Shown here in pieces: positions 24,023 to 36,697 of a stretch of DNA of 64,000 nt. The notes beneath the pieces are model-generated. The model did no database searches. It had not been told where the DNA came from and saw only the letters and a list, made by a program, of their open reading frames with translations. Position numbers and translations under genes: made by a program. The stretch covers positions 1,150,017,007 to 1,150,081,006 of the forward strand of contig CM062807.1 in NCBI GenBank assembly GCA_031772625.1. The letters run 5' to 3'. Numbering within the stretch: the stretch's first letter is position 1; every line of letters starts with the position of its first letter. This DNA comes from Pinus tabuliformis (Eukaryota > Streptophyta > Pinopsida > Pinales > Pinaceae).

Positions 24023-25104
24023 GCCAACGTGGTTTAGGTGAGAGAGGTCAGTCCAGATGAGGTCATCCTAGTCAGTCCCGAGCCAAAACTCAAGCCCAGG
24101 ACACAATTATAGCTTATCAGCTGATGAATCCTCCTTGCACCCAAGCAGACATTCGCAGGTTGGAACAAGTTGTCCAGAGAAAAGACAAGCCTTTTCTAAT
24201 TTTGAGCTTATTAACGATGTGTCACACTAGATCCTGAATTTGGGACACACCAAGGGGAGGATATATCTTTACATACATTCAGTTATTTTACATTGGCAAT
24301 TGAAGACCCTCTTGGGGCAGGTTATCCAAGAAAAACATTAAGACCAAAATAAGATCATATTATTCTTAATGTCCTACAACGTATTTAGTATAAAATGCAA
24401 GATCCCATGGGTCGAATGGATGCATGTTTGGCCCACATGGAGAAGCATATATAATGTGATTTTAAATTGTCGATAACTCTTGGTTCCAAACCAAAGAACC
24501 CCGATCAGGTTACTTCTTCTGACTCATAGATGGATGTTTGTTGCGGTATGATTTCGTTCGTTTTTTGGATACTTGGCCATCTTATGTTTTGGATATATTA
24601 GTCTACTCTATCTACTGTAAAAAAAATTGGTCACTTAGTTACTAGCCAAAAAATCCAGTAAGAGATAGGTCGGTAGAATTTTGAAGACCTACAGATGACA
24701 ATGTAATCTTTTGAATGAATGAAAAACTCTTGAATTACAAAAAAAAAATCAGTTATTAAATGAATTATTAGATATTATAACCATTTTGTTTCAAACATCC
24801 CAATCTAAAGTTTTGTTGGTTTTAGCTTTGTCTTTGAGCACATATTCCTCTAGTCCTATGTCACAAGGTTCGTCGAACTTTAACCTTGAGGTTCGAATTT
24901 TGGCGAACCTTAAAGAATTTTTGATATTCGGTGAACCTCATTGAACCTCATAGCCATTGACCAAGACCATAATCAAAACTCATGACCTCATGCCACAACT
25001 CAAGTTTGTAATCTATCCTTGCAGTTTACCTATCCATAATAGTGCTTTTTATGTTTATTGATGTCGATTTCTTACTCTTATATCCTACATTTCATTTTAA
25101 AGTC
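24023..25104. other. Spacer, possible decayed element
   Basis: No gene recognised. A short plus-strand stretch near 24050-24220 looks protein-like but matches nothing I know. An A-run at 24740-24749 follows a T/A-rich tail and could be the poly(A) end of a retroposon, but no body was identified. Confidence 0.35.

Positions 25105-25136
<32 letters not shown>
25105..25136. repeat. (TA)n microsatellite
   Basis: About 32 bases of TA repeats with one TAA interruption. Confidence 0.9.
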
Positions 25137-28100
25137 GACGAAACTAATGGTGAACTTCAGTTGAACCTCATCAAAAAGTTCGAACTCGAACAAAACCTAA
25201 TCATTATCGTATCTTAACTCGAACCTGAACCATGTGACTTAGCTCTAGTCTAGGCATATCTGGTAGCTCGTCCATAAAAATCTCTAGAGACAAAGCTACC
25301 TTGTGCAAATTCATAACACAAGTGTAGCCTTGTGCAACTAATTCTATGAAACGATGTACCTTGTATGAAATGGTGACCATGAAAGGATGAATTCATGCAT
25401 CCACCTATATTAAACAACCTCACCCTAGTGGAGGTACCATACACATGGTGATATGTTTTGACACTAAAAACTATGTCGATTAAGTTTTGAAACTACTAAT
25501 TTCATCCCTCTGATTTTGAATACGACGAAGAATATTCTAAGTTTAATATATCTAAACCATTCACATAATTTTAATATTTAAAGAATTAAAATTCTAGAAG
25601 CCATATTCCGAAACAGGATGTCTATCAAAATAATGACTACCAAAATCAATTGTTTTAAGTCTAGTTTGAGGACCAAAATAAACCTTAACTTGCACAACCT
25701 ATAACTCTTTGAGTATAGAAAATCAAAGTCAGATATTTACCCAATGTACTTTGCTATGTCCTTCGTAAACCTTGACGATTGCAATTAATAACAATGATAC
25801 AAAAAAAAATGATAAGATGACTATTTAAAGGAGTCAAACCAAAGATTGTCCACGTTGATACCAAAATGTTATAGACAAAATATCTAAATAAACATAAAAA
25901 TACTCAATTGCATAAGGCCACGCCTAAATCAATAAGAAGTATCTTTAAGGGACAACCTTAATTTACATTATATCAAATGCACAAGATAAAATGCTCCTAC
26001 AAATGAATCCATATATATATATATATATAGAGAGACAAAGCGGACTAGAAACCAATAGCAATAAATTGAACAACCATAATTAATGTAGAATAATGAATAA
26101 GGGTTATAGTGAGGGCTTAAGAAATAAACATTTAACTTTTAATTTCTTTTTTTCAAGGCTATAATAAGAAAAAAATTAATGTGATATGCTAATAAAATAA
26201 GTTTTTTGCTATCTTTTAATTCATCTATGCCTACAAGTGGGATCAACCAAAAACCTCTCATTGTTATTAAGATAATAAGACTTAAACACTCAACTCTATG
26301 ATCTCCACTTGGTTCTATAGAATTGGTATAATTTGTAAAAACTCCCATTGGGCAAAAAATTGTCATATTTCCCTTAATTCATGGCATTAGCCCAACGTAC
26401 CTTGAAGTCACATTGTGTAGGTGTATAATTGTGGAAGGCCAGAGACTTTGAAACACATTTTCTAGTTTTATCCAAAGGCTCAAGTACCTTGGGACTCGCC
26501 CAATGCCTTTCTTTGATCACTTTTCCCTTACACCATTTACTTGGAACTATATCATTGTTGGCGATGAACAACCTTGGATCATGAACTTAAGCAATACCTT
26601 GCACATGTTTTAAATTAGAAGTTTATATTGTATTTTGCATTGACAAAGCCATATTCTTTTTAAAACGAAGAAATTGTATTAAATATTTTATGGATTTACA
26701 AAATAGCAATGTAAAGTATTTTCTGATTCCAAAGCAAGCCCAAGTTCACACAATGGTGAAGGAACTCAATAACCTCAAACAATTGTTATAGTATTGGGGA
26801 GGAGTGTTTGGCACGAGCCAAATCCTATTGGATCCTTTTCTAGCCTAATCACCCACTGTATCAAGTCTGTCCCAACTTCACAGGTATCAATGATTGCTTG
26901 AGAGAGAGGCAAAAACACAACTATCCACATGATTGATATGAAGATCCATTCCCTTGTAATATGTTGGCAATTTTACAATAGGTTTAGACTTTATGTTATA
27001 GCAAAGCTAAATCTAGAAATAGGTTGACCTTTAAAATGAAATCATGAGGTTGTTCTACTGGCTTAATCTTATAGAGTTTTATTGCTTAATCTTATAGAAT
27101 TTTATTGCTTAAGGGTTAGATGTCCTATGATGTGGGATGCATGCTCATTCAACAATTTTAATTTTAGAGTTTATGTTTATATATTAATGCCCAATTTTGA
27201 TAATTATGGAAATTAAGTCAAATTTAGGCATTGGAGATTTTCTAATCTTCCAATCTTTGCTTTGCCTACCTCTTACCACCGATAAACATTTTTCAAAATT
27301 TACTCTATTATAGTGTTTATCTTATGTTCAACTTGCTAAATTTTTATTTCTTCTATTTGATCAAGCGAATCTTTTAATTCTCAACTCCTACCTCCAAGTA
27401 CAGGATAAAGCTCAATCGTAAGGACTTTATGAGAATCAAATCATTGACATGAAGATCAAAATCAAAGAACAATAAAGCAAACTCTATAAACAAACCCAAC
27501 CAATAACATTTTTAGCAATAAAAATTGAAATTATTCTAGCTTGAGCTAAGAATAATACTTCCCTCTATTAATAGTGAACAATGATGTAAACAACTTTGGC
27601 TTTCCCCAAACTTTACCATAAAAAAAGGAAAATGGTGGGGGCAACCCCCAGCCACTTCCCCACATTTTATGGGTGGTACTCAATGTAAACCTGTCAGCAC
27701 TAATTACAATGCCTAACCCTATGGGAACATCAAGTGAGACATCCAACAAGGGTGGTGAGTATAGAGAATCAACCCCAAGACATCCTACATCAAGCTCAAA
27801 GCAATCAACCACTCGAGTTAGTCCAATGAACACTTATCCACTTATCCAGTTCTCAACTACAAACATTACCAATATCTTCATTTGTCTTTTTATAACCTAA
27901 TTAAACTTTTATCATATTTAAAAACAGTGTAAATTCTTAAGTCTACCTTAAAGATATATGTCATAGATATTTATCATTCACCTCAAATTCTCACTGAAAC
28001 CAAAATGAACTTGGAATTTCATAACAGCATTGTTCAAACTTCAAATATCAATGATCAATTCCCCAATTAAATTGATTATAAGAGAAGAGCACATACAAAT

Positions 28101-28443
28101 GAACTAGGTATAGGACGTTAAAAATTAAATATCTAAAGCTTAAATATTCCTAAATTCAGTCTCTGAGCTCAAAGCCAACCTTAATTAGTAAAACTCTATG
28201 ATGCACATTTCGATTTTGAAATAGAAGCTGACTGTCTTAGGAATCATAGAGGCCATTCCTTCAATTTTAGCATTTGCACCCTGGAATATTAAACATAAGC
28301 CTAAGATATCCTACTTCAAAATGAGAGTATCGTAGTCGAAAATGAGGCAAATACTCGCATACATAATTCAATGTGTGCATGCGAAAGATCTCTGAAGCAA
28401 ACAAACAACTCCGGGCAAGGTACTGTTGATAGACTCATGGGAC
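25137..28443. other. AT-rich spacer downstream of the PAP phosphatase gene
   Basis: No convincing coding region on either strand. Contains a second (AT)n microsatellite at 26011-26029 and a short duplicated stretch (TTAATCTTATAGA, twice at about 27065-27105). Possible host intergenic sequence; the least transposon-like part of the window. Confidence 0.5.
26011..26029. repeat. (AT)n microsatellite
   Basis: Nineteen bases of alternating AT followed by GAGAGA. Confidence 0.88.
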
Positions 28444-28622
28444 TGAGAATGTTGAATTGTTAATTTCTTCCAGGGTGATTCTTATAATTCTGAGTTCCTT
28501 CTAACACAAACTACCGTTTATGAGAATGTTAGAATTGTTTATTTCTGCCTAATTCTTCCTATAGATCTGAGTTCATTCTAAGACAAACTATCATTGATGA
28601 GATTGAATTATTTAATTTTAGC
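28444..28622. repeat. 77-bp tandem repeat, about 2.3 copies
   Basis: Units at 28444-28520 and 28521-28597 and a partial unit at 28598-28622 all start TGAGA(A/T). The two full copies share AATTGTT, CTGAGTTC and CTAA-ACAAACTA segments. Lies 0.5 kb beyond the stop codon of the PAP phosphatase gene, in its 3' flank. Confidence 0.8.
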
Positions 28623-29129
28623 ATGAACTTTAAAATATTACGAAACATCAAGAAACAATGATGAACAAGATAACATTAAGCAGTACTTTTTAAGTATTTA
28701 AAGAGATGAACATAGACGTTGTAACTTTTCTAGTAAAAGCATACATGATATATTTGACAGCAAGAGAAAGAAACTTTTTAGACATTTCCAGCCTGCATTT
28801 TCAAGAAGCTCTAGAAATGTTTACATCAATTCCATGTAACAATTGTCGAGCTTGGCTAAGGCACACTAGCACTTTACATGCATTTAGATAAGTGAAGCTT
28901 ATATTCCAATAGAAAGCTGCCAGACCTTTATGGTCTTGGAAGCATATGTCTGATCCATGATAAGTATTTTACAGGATTCAAAATGTCCTTTCACTACTCT
29001 GGCAAATACAGTTTACTCTTCAAACAAGAATATAAGATCCTTCATCCCCATCTCATATTAACGAATGAAAAGAATCATATGGTAGATGGAGACTACATCC
29101 ATAATTGCCAGCTGCAACAATGACATCGT

Positions 29130-30226
29130 TCACAGCTCTGAAGAATCCCAACTTGCATCAACTGCTGCAATAATTTTCTCATGAAGCCGGGCACCGGAAC
29201 ACGCAATGATGCCTCTATCAAGTCCTTCTAGGTAAATCCCTTTTGAGAAGTCTAGTGGAGATCCACCAGCATCAGTCACAACACCTCCTGCTTCTTGTAT
29301 AATAAGAACTCCTGCTGCATGATCCCATATTTTTTCTTTGTATCCTGCCCTTGCGAATTTCATGAATATCTCGGCATCACCTCGAGCTATAGCGGCATAT
29401 TTTGCCATACTATAAACACGCAACGGATGATTACTGATAAAGATCACATACATTGAGTTAGTGGAAAGCTTTTGATGTGAACATTAAGATAATCTTAATT
29501 TTTTCTAAAACCAAACAATTTCCAGAAGAAAAATTCACCTTAGTCCTAAACTGTGAGCAAGTCCTGCTGTGAAGGAATGGCTTGAGTTTGCTTTTTCAAC
29601 TGGTTCACAGAACGTTGCCAGTGCAGGATCATCAATGGCTGAGACACTAACAGGCCTTGCTACATTTGACAATCCCAGCTTTATGATGTCATTGACTAAA
29701 GGTTCCATCCAAACTTGCCCACTGCCCTTTTGTGTAGAAAGTACATAGCCTTTACTCCATACACCAGAACCTGGAGGGGATAGTTTTAACATGAGTTGGT
29801 AATATCGATGATGGTAGTTTAGCCACTCTTTTCTCAATGGATAGTTTGGGCAGCCCAGCACTCCAAGTACCACCTCTCCTTCCTCTATCATGGCAAGAGC
29901 TACTGCATATTGATCTCCCCGTACAAAACCAAGAGTACCATCTACAGGATCTAAGACCCAGTGTCTTCCAGTTGACCCACCTTTGGAGCTCCCCTTGTTG
30001 ATAGCTTTAAGAACATCAACTCTTCCTAGTGGTTCCAGAGGAGGATTAAGCCCAAAAATAGCTGCCTCACGAAGACACTCATTGACAGTGCTGACCACCC
30101 CATGGAGTAAGTCCATCCCTTCCACTCCTCTTAGTGCTTGAGTATCTTCTTCTGCAACCATAGAAATGTGCTCACCAGCGAGAGAATGTGACAATACCCA
30201 GCTAACAACTGCTTGCACACTCCAGT
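29130..30226 (-). CDS. 3'(2'),5'-bisphosphate (PAP) nucleotidase-like, last two exons
   Basis: Partial gene of the inositol-monophosphatase superfamily, closest to the Arabidopsis At4g05090-type putative PAP phosphatase (from memory of that sequence). Such enzymes hydrolyse 3'-phosphoadenosine 5'-phosphate to AMP and phosphate, recycling a by-product of sulfation. Exon at 29539-30226 (acceptor AG at 30228-30227; donor AAG|GTGAAT) and final exon 29433-29130 (acceptor TATCAG; TGA stop at 29132-29130); phases match across the 105-base intron. Metal-binding and catalytic motifs are intact: VAEEDT about 21 residues into the first exon, LDPVDGT about 88 residues in, and WDHAAG in the last exon. The exon opens with an Asp split by the splice site, so 5' exons encoding roughly the first 110-130 residues must lie upstream; I did not find them in the window. 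Both visible exons are free of stops and frameshifts, so the gene is probably functional. Confidence 0.92.
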
Positions 30227-30751
30227 CTGGTCCAATAAATTACAATTGAAAATAAATTAGCTAAATGACAATTACGAGTGGCCAAGCTGAAATAGAACAT
30301 AGAGATCAAAAAACAAAAGAGTAATTCTGGATCACAACATGTAAGGAAATAAAGAAAATATGATTCAAGGAAAATTAAAAGCTGTGCAACGGAGAAGACA
30401 AACTTCAAAGTTTTTAATGAAACTAAAACTATGTTACATGCTTTTTGAAAGGGATTGTCAACCTCAATGCACAACAGCAAAAATGCACTTGGAAGAAAAC
30501 CAAGATGGAGAGTTCTATGTAAAACCATAAAATGTACAATAGTACCATCTACTAAAGCATAGATATTCAAATGGAAATAAATGGCTTTGACCCATTTTTA
30601 TGAGGCTGGGATTTCTGTGACTGGTTTTCCCCTTTTTTAAACCTCAAATTTATTGAAATTGAGTAGCATCGGGAGGTACTCTCACATTCCCTTCGTCTAA
30701 GGCTTGTGAGAGAGAAAAGCCCATAAAATGTGATGTGCGGGCTTTGCACCC

Positions 30752-33700
30752 TGTTACCCACTAAAAGTGGGTGATCCCGTAGGAGAATTTTTCTCTTCAG
30801 CCAGCAGCCAGCAGCCCCTGACATCCACCAGTGTAGCGTGCCATTTGATCTCCACTCCCTGCATTAGTCATATGTCCCCTCACCCATCTGTTGAGAGCAT
30901 ATGTTAGAAGGTGGGCAATCCAACCCAAAAGGTATGTTTTTCATTGTGCAATTGGGTGCTTATGCTTGTTTTTCTTGGGCATCTTGGGCATGGATTATTG
31001 GGTGACTTGGAAGGCGGGGCTTTGACTGTGGTTTTGTTCCCTTGCCTTAAATGGGGGGTTAATTCTCAATCCTAGTCCCATGGGATCTCCCCCATTGACC
31101 TATGGTTTCAGGAAGTGCACTACTTGGGAAACCCTGATTTTGGTCACATGGTCTTGTTTTCCCATTCCACATTTTTCACTCCCCTCTGCACATTACAACC
31201 CTTATTTCATCATTTTCCTTCTCTGGGTCCACATGACCATTAGGTCCACAAGGTACTGACACTTCCCCTCCCCTTGCCCACATGTCTAAGTCGGACCTGG
31301 AAATGTTGCCCAAGAGCTTGATGCAACTAAAAGAAAGTTAAAAGCATATCATGGCCACAACCAAGAAACAAAAGAAAATAATATTATAAAATGCAAAAGA
31401 TGGTTGTGACATTTAATATAAAACGCAAAAAAAAAGCCAAATATGAGCTCTAGCCCTTATCATGGCCATCACCCTACTTCCTAGTGCCTCCACATCATTA
31501 AGAAACCCATGCACGTCTCAACCCCGAGTGGGCGATCAACTGCCTGGCCTTAAGCGGGTAATAATTGCTTCACATCATACACAACATGCTCTCATTCCTG
31601 GAGCCCCGAGCAGTAATACAAGAAAAATCAAGAAAAGGCAAAAGGCAAGTAAAGGAGGGTGGAAAAACAAAGGTCAGGTTAACTCATGCATTCGCAATTG
31701 CTCCCTCTTGCACTTATACACCCAATATGTGGACATCCCTCATTATTGGTATCCTTATACCCATGGAATTTGACCTTCAAGCCCCTGTGACACCATCCAT
31801 CTCATCATCATTCATATGCCACCTATCAATTGAAGGATGTACCAGGGACCTAATAGGGTTGTTTATTAACCACTCCTACCTAGGGAGGTAACACTATTAC
31901 AAGATTAAAGCCCCAAATTTGGAAGGGAAGCCCAATATGAAGTCTCAATGTGCCCTTGATTAACAAGCTCGGTACACTTAGATGCACTAATGTATTATTG
32001 TCCCAGATGGTGAGGATGTGCATTAGACATTGTATGTAATTGGCAGGAGGTTTCATCGTAGGTTGGGCAACTTAATTGGGGCCCAAGTCCAACAGAGGAT
32101 CATATTGACATCCCCGGGGGAAGCATTGAGAGCCATGGGACTCCCATCATGTGTACAACATCATTTCATACCATGGACACCTTCAGCATTCTGCTCATTG
32201 CCTCACTATATTCACGAGATGATGCACTTGGACTAGTGTTCCCCAGAGGGCTTAGCAGTGATCACATGGTTTGGCAACTGATCAAAGGCCTAGAGGAGGT
32301 TTTGTCTCACCCCTTGAGGCATGGGAGGGCAAGCACCATTGTCAGAACCCTCAGTATTGGAGCATTACAGGCTATTTCATCATCAGGAGATCCATAAGAC
32401 TAGCTTTTGTGCCCCAAACCCAATTTGGGGCCCCAAATGATGACTTACATGGAGAATTAGGGTTCATCCCCTAGTTCATGATTTATGGAGCCCTCTCACA
32501 CATTTTGGCACAAAAAGGACTCAACATGGCCTTCCAACAGCCCTACATTCGCATGACGTCATCATTTCGGTTTGCATTTGGACGGTTAATTCATACTTTT
32601 GTAAAGATAATTGGTCGGCTTGTGATGAAGGGATGTATCTCACCCATTTTTATAATGTTGAGGGGCTTAGGCTAATAATTTGACCTCGTGGGACTCATAT
32701 AATTAGAACATAACAACATTTGTATTCGATCACCATCACACTTGGATTCTTTCTCTTGTAAAGAACTTGCACTTGTTACTTTGGTTATTGGAGACTCGTT
32801 GGGATGTATTTTGATGTATGTAGATGAGTCACACTTCTTCTTTCGAGCTATTTCTTGGATTTTTGGATGGATATATTGCATGTCATTTTGTAAGTGCCTT
32901 ATGTTGATGGAATTTTTCTCTTGAATTTGTTTAATGTATGGAATTGTTGCTCTACAATATGCTAAATTTGTGCCCTAATTGTTGAAAAAATATTCTTGGA
33001 GAGCTTTCTAGTAGAGTATTGCATATGTTACCCAATGTATGGCATGTAATGAATGTTCCTAGTGTATGAATATCTTTGAATTCTCCATGAAACTCCATTA
33101 TCTCTTGAAGTAGGTAAATGTTTGAAATTGGTACCTAGGGCATCAATTTTGAGCCTCCTTAGGGACATTTTATCTCATCTTAAACATCCTAAGACTCCAT
33201 ATGTTGACAGGACAAAGCACTGATCCAAGTCCTTGGTGGTCATCTCTACTTTTTATCCATAATTTTTCCTCTTAAAATTTGGTCTCTTAAGGCTAGGGCA
33301 AATATCTAGGACTTGCAGCGAAATCTTAGGGAGGAGATTTTTTGGGAGTTCGAGAGCCTAGACATCAAGCTTAGGGTCTAGGCTACCTATGCTCCAAGTT
33401 TGGTGGGAATCCACTCGAGTTTCATCCATAAAATCTCTTGCCCTAGGTCTTATTCCAAGAGGGAAACCCTAGATTCTTCTCCCTCAACTTGAGGACTTCC
33501 ATGAAGGTTGTATGAGCTTAATACTTGTTGAAGTAAATCACAAGAAGCCCCTTCTTCTGAGCCTTGACCTTGTGAAATACCTATCACCATTGAAAAACCT
33601 CAAAACCCTAGGTCGTGCACCTTCTTTTCTAGGGTTTTTCTTAGAGAGAAATTGCTTCTTTGAAGCTATGTACCTTTACTGAACATCTCTTTCGAATGAG

Positions 33701-33912
33701 CTCTAGTTTGATCACTTAGTGCCCTATACCTAGCCTATCTATTCTATGTGATCCCCTTCCTACTGGGACTGCTCCCATCAATGAAATTCCATAAAGCATA
33801 GGGGACATTGACTAAAGGTGACAGCAGGCCATTGTCCCATTGTTGTCACTTAGTTTAGCTCTTTGTCCTATAGGCTTTCACTCCTTAGGGCCTGCTAGAT
33901 TTTGTGGTAACA
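30752..33912 (+). mobile_element. Solo LTR D1 (3.16-kb LTR family D)
   Basis: Starts TGTTACCC and ends GGTAACA, giving a 7-bp terminal inverted repeat (TGTTACC/GGTAACA). Exact 5-bp target duplication CACCC at 30747-30751 and 33913-33917. The left end matches the LTR starts of element C at 55678 and 60237. The right end matches, in reverse, the starts of D2-D4. No interior or second LTR follows, so it is a solo LTR left by recombination. It sits in the 5' LTR of element G. Confidence 0.93.
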
Positions 33913-34236
33913 CACCCAAAGTTAAAGGATTTGGACCAAAGGAGTGGGCTTGAAACCCAAGGAAAGGCGTTTAATAATCTAATTTAATTATAAGTTGACT
34001 AAGTGTCATGTCAGGTCAAGTCAACCAGCAAGGCCAAGAGACACGACCCTTGGGGTTTCACACCCCTTGGAGGGGAATAAATACAAGGGACAAGGAGAAT
34101 AAAGGATCATCTTCTTCTGTGGTGAAAAAGGCAGCAAAAGGAGTCGCAGGTCAAATGAAGGAAGCCTCACGAGTGAGAGGAGTAAAGGACAACTCAAGGA
34201 AGACTAAGTTTTCTATGGTTTTGGTTTGCAAAAGGA

Positions 34237-34380
34237 GGTCGCAAGTCTACAAAAAGAGGGTCGTATGAGGCAGGCCATGGGAGGGCCACAAGAGACCGCA
34301 AGAGGGGTAGCAAGAGACTGTAAGAGGTCGCAGGAGGGCCATAGGACATTGCAATAGGAGGGTCGCAGGTGGCCATAGGC
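34237..34380 (+). repeat. Short-motif array in G leader
   Basis: GGTCGCA and close variants (GGTCGCAAG, GGTCGTATG, GGTCGCAGG twice) alternate with GGGCCA(C/T)A every 20-40 bases, about 160 bases after the LTR TATA-like box. Confidence 0.65.
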
Positions 34381-35046
34381 CCAAGGAATAAATTGCGGGC
34401 CTAGTTAGGTGACCCACAACCACAAGGAATCTAGTCACAAATGGATTGAAGCAACCAGCAACTAAGGAGAATAGGTTACAAGCATGTTGTGGGTGGCAGA
34501 AGGCTAAAACATGGAAGATAGGGCTACTAACGGTTAAGAGTAGTTGGTTGAAGGATTGGTAAAGCCTTTAGGAAGGAGAAAAGTGTTGGCTACAAGGGGC
34601 AATAGGCCAACTGTGGAGGATTGTGGGCTAAAGGAATATGCCTAGTTGAGTAGCTTGTTATTTTGGTAATTTTAGGAGGGTTGGTTAAGCCCTAGTAGTG
34701 CTACAATTGTGTGATTTAAGTAAGTTGTGGGTGTCATATTTTGGGCAGAAGAGAACCTAAGGGAATTGGACTCAGCGCAAAGTATTTTGTCAAAGAACAA
34801 ACTTGTATTTTGGCATTTGTACAGGGATATAAAGAACCATTATCCCAGGTACAAGAGTCCTATGAGTTTTCTTATTAATGGAATTGTAAGGAACAAGTTT
34901 CAGGCATAATTATTTTGTACTATCATTGATATGATTGTCGGTGTAATATTCGTTGTACAAAATTCTTTTAAAATTAGGCACTACTAGTGTGTTTATGTTT
35001 CCTAGCTAAGGCATAGACCAAACCTAGGGTGTGTGGAATTCTAACA

Positions 35047-35058
35047 TGGAATCAAAGC
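35047..35058 (+). other. Primer binding site of element G
   Basis: TGGAATCAAAGC directly after the LTR end, an initiator-Met tRNA site with two substitutions from TGGTATCAGAGC. Confidence 0.65.
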
Positions 35059-35533
35059 TACTTTGAAGAGAAGTTGGGTCAGAAGTGTTCGCAGGTATCA
35101 TCTCTAAGAAGGAGCTAAGTTGTCTTGCTATTGAAGGAAGGACAGTTGGTCAAGATGGTTTATGTCTTGAGGTTTGAGGACCAAATGAAAGGGATTTCCA
35201 ACTACATTTCGTTGAATGAAAGAATCAAGCTAGTGTTGTTGGTCAATGCTTTGTGGGATTATGCCAACACTGAAATCAAGGCATTAACTGTGCAGTAGCT
35301 TTGGATTTACATAACAAAGTTGATGTGAAGGCCAAGTTGATCATTCTTAATGGAGTCAACAATCACTTGATACCTCAACTCACCACGAACAACACTGCAT
35401 GGCACATGTGGGAAGCTCTAAAAGTGTTGTTTTAAAAAAAGAACAAAACTGGAAGATGGTATTGAGAGAGAAGCTCAAGGACATCAAGATGGGAAGTTCG
35501 GAGTAAGTGACTTTGTATCTCATAAGGATTTCG

Positions 35534-36697
35534 TGTTAATTTTTGCAACTAGGGTCAAATTCCACATTGGACAACTCAGATGACCAAGTTGATGCTTGCA
35601 TTAAATTCCTCTTTTCGAGAGGACCAAAATCGACCTAAAGATCACCTAATTTGGTTAAACGGAAGTTAAGTTTTGAATTATTTTATTCATACATACATTA
35701 TGGAATGGGTCGGCCCTAACCACATGGGTAACTGCTTGGGTCAATCTTAACCCCAAGTTAACCCTCAGGAAAGCCTATAAAAGGAAGTGACCTCAAGTTC
35801 ATTTCATCACATCATCATCTTTCTATTCTTCTATTTTGTCTTGGCTCGCACAGGTACGTCGAAAGGAGTTTGCACAGGGTCCAAAATTACAGGCAAAAGG
35901 TTCGCTTTGAGTTTGGGTTTTCTGGATCTCGGTCGCTGGCACAGATCAGGACATTTTCGTCCCTGGTTGCAGGCACAGAGTAGGCAAGGGAGCGACTTTG
36001 GCTCTTTGGTCGCTCGGAGACAGTTTAGTGAGAGCGACTTTGGGTTCAGAGGTAGATCGGAAGGTTCTGGTCCCCGGTCGCTCGCATAAAGTAGTCCTGG
36101 GAGCGACCAAGACATCTCGGTCGCTCGCACAACTACAATAAGGGAGCGACTCTAGGTTTCAGTTGTATTATGCCACAGTCGCACGCATGAAGGCCTCCTG
36201 AGAGCAACTCTGCAGTCACATTCGCTCGCATACAGTATCTGAGAGAGCGACCCGGGAGTTTCGATCACTCGCAAACAATGTTGATGAGGGCGACCCAGTT
36301 CCGATCTAGGGTTTGACATCTTGGCTTCAGTTAACTTCAGTGATCTGGTAGATCTAGATTTCTATCTACTGTTACATAGATCTGTAGATCTGATTTGTTA
36401 TTATCCGTTGCAATTACATGTATTGGGCTCATTGTACTCTGCTGAAATATTTTTATGACGATCTACTAAAGAAGAAGATTTGAAAGGGTTTCCCCCTAGT
36501 GGGTTTTTTCTCTGGTCTTGGACCAATCTATTGTCTCTTATGGTTGCATTGTTGTCTTCTTTGTCACTGCATATATTGTTCTTTCTTCAGTTACATTTAT
36601 GATTGATCATACTGCTAATAAATGGATGCATTGTTAATGAAAAGATATATTGGACTAAAGTAACTAATACAACATAGAACAATTAGAAAACTTAACA
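35534..36697 (+). mobile_element. Solo LTR F1 in gag of element G
   Basis: 1164 bp from TGTTAATTTT to CTTAACA with exact target duplication TTTCG at 35529-35533 and 36698-36702; removing it rejoins the gag reading frame of element G. Its beginning (GCAACTAGGGTCAAATTCC) is similar to the F2 LTR but the body differs, so a related, not identical, copia family. TATA-like TATAAAAGG near 35778. Confidence 0.9.
35931..36296 (+). repeat. GTCGCTCGCA / GAGCGAC array inside F1
   Basis: About seven irregular units of roughly 50-60 bp alternate GGTCGCTCGCA-like and GGGAGCGAC-like motifs. The two motifs are partly inverse (GCTCGC against GAGCGA), so each unit could pair into a small hairpin. It lies about 150 bases downstream of the LTR TATA box, probably in the transcribed leader, and is much richer in CpG than its surroundings. 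Confidence 0.78.

Larger units (their letters stand above)
30651..35046 (+). repeat. 5' LTR of element G, split by D1
   Basis: Pieces 30651-30751 and 33918-35046 (about 1.23 kb) join smoothly when D1 and one target duplication are removed: the junction GCTTTGCACCC/AAAGTT matches the uninterrupted 3' LTR copy at 37977-37993. AATAAATA near 34077 is a likely TATA box. Ends TCTAACA before the primer site. Confidence 0.82.

Noticed and set aside
24650..24760. Possible LINE or SINE 3' end with A-run
   Set aside because: Only a 10-A run and a T-rich tail; no endonuclease, reverse transcriptase or tRNA-like head was found upstream.
30202..30570. Minus-strand open frame overlapping the exon start
   Set aside because: Different frame from the exon, hydrophobic low-complexity translation of intron sequence, no family similarity.
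30567..30824. Minus-strand open frame just upstream of the PAP phosphatase exon, a candidate 5' exon
   Set aside because: It spans the start of the G LTR and of D1; the same peptide pattern recurs at 37644-38018 in the other G LTR, so it is transposon sequence.
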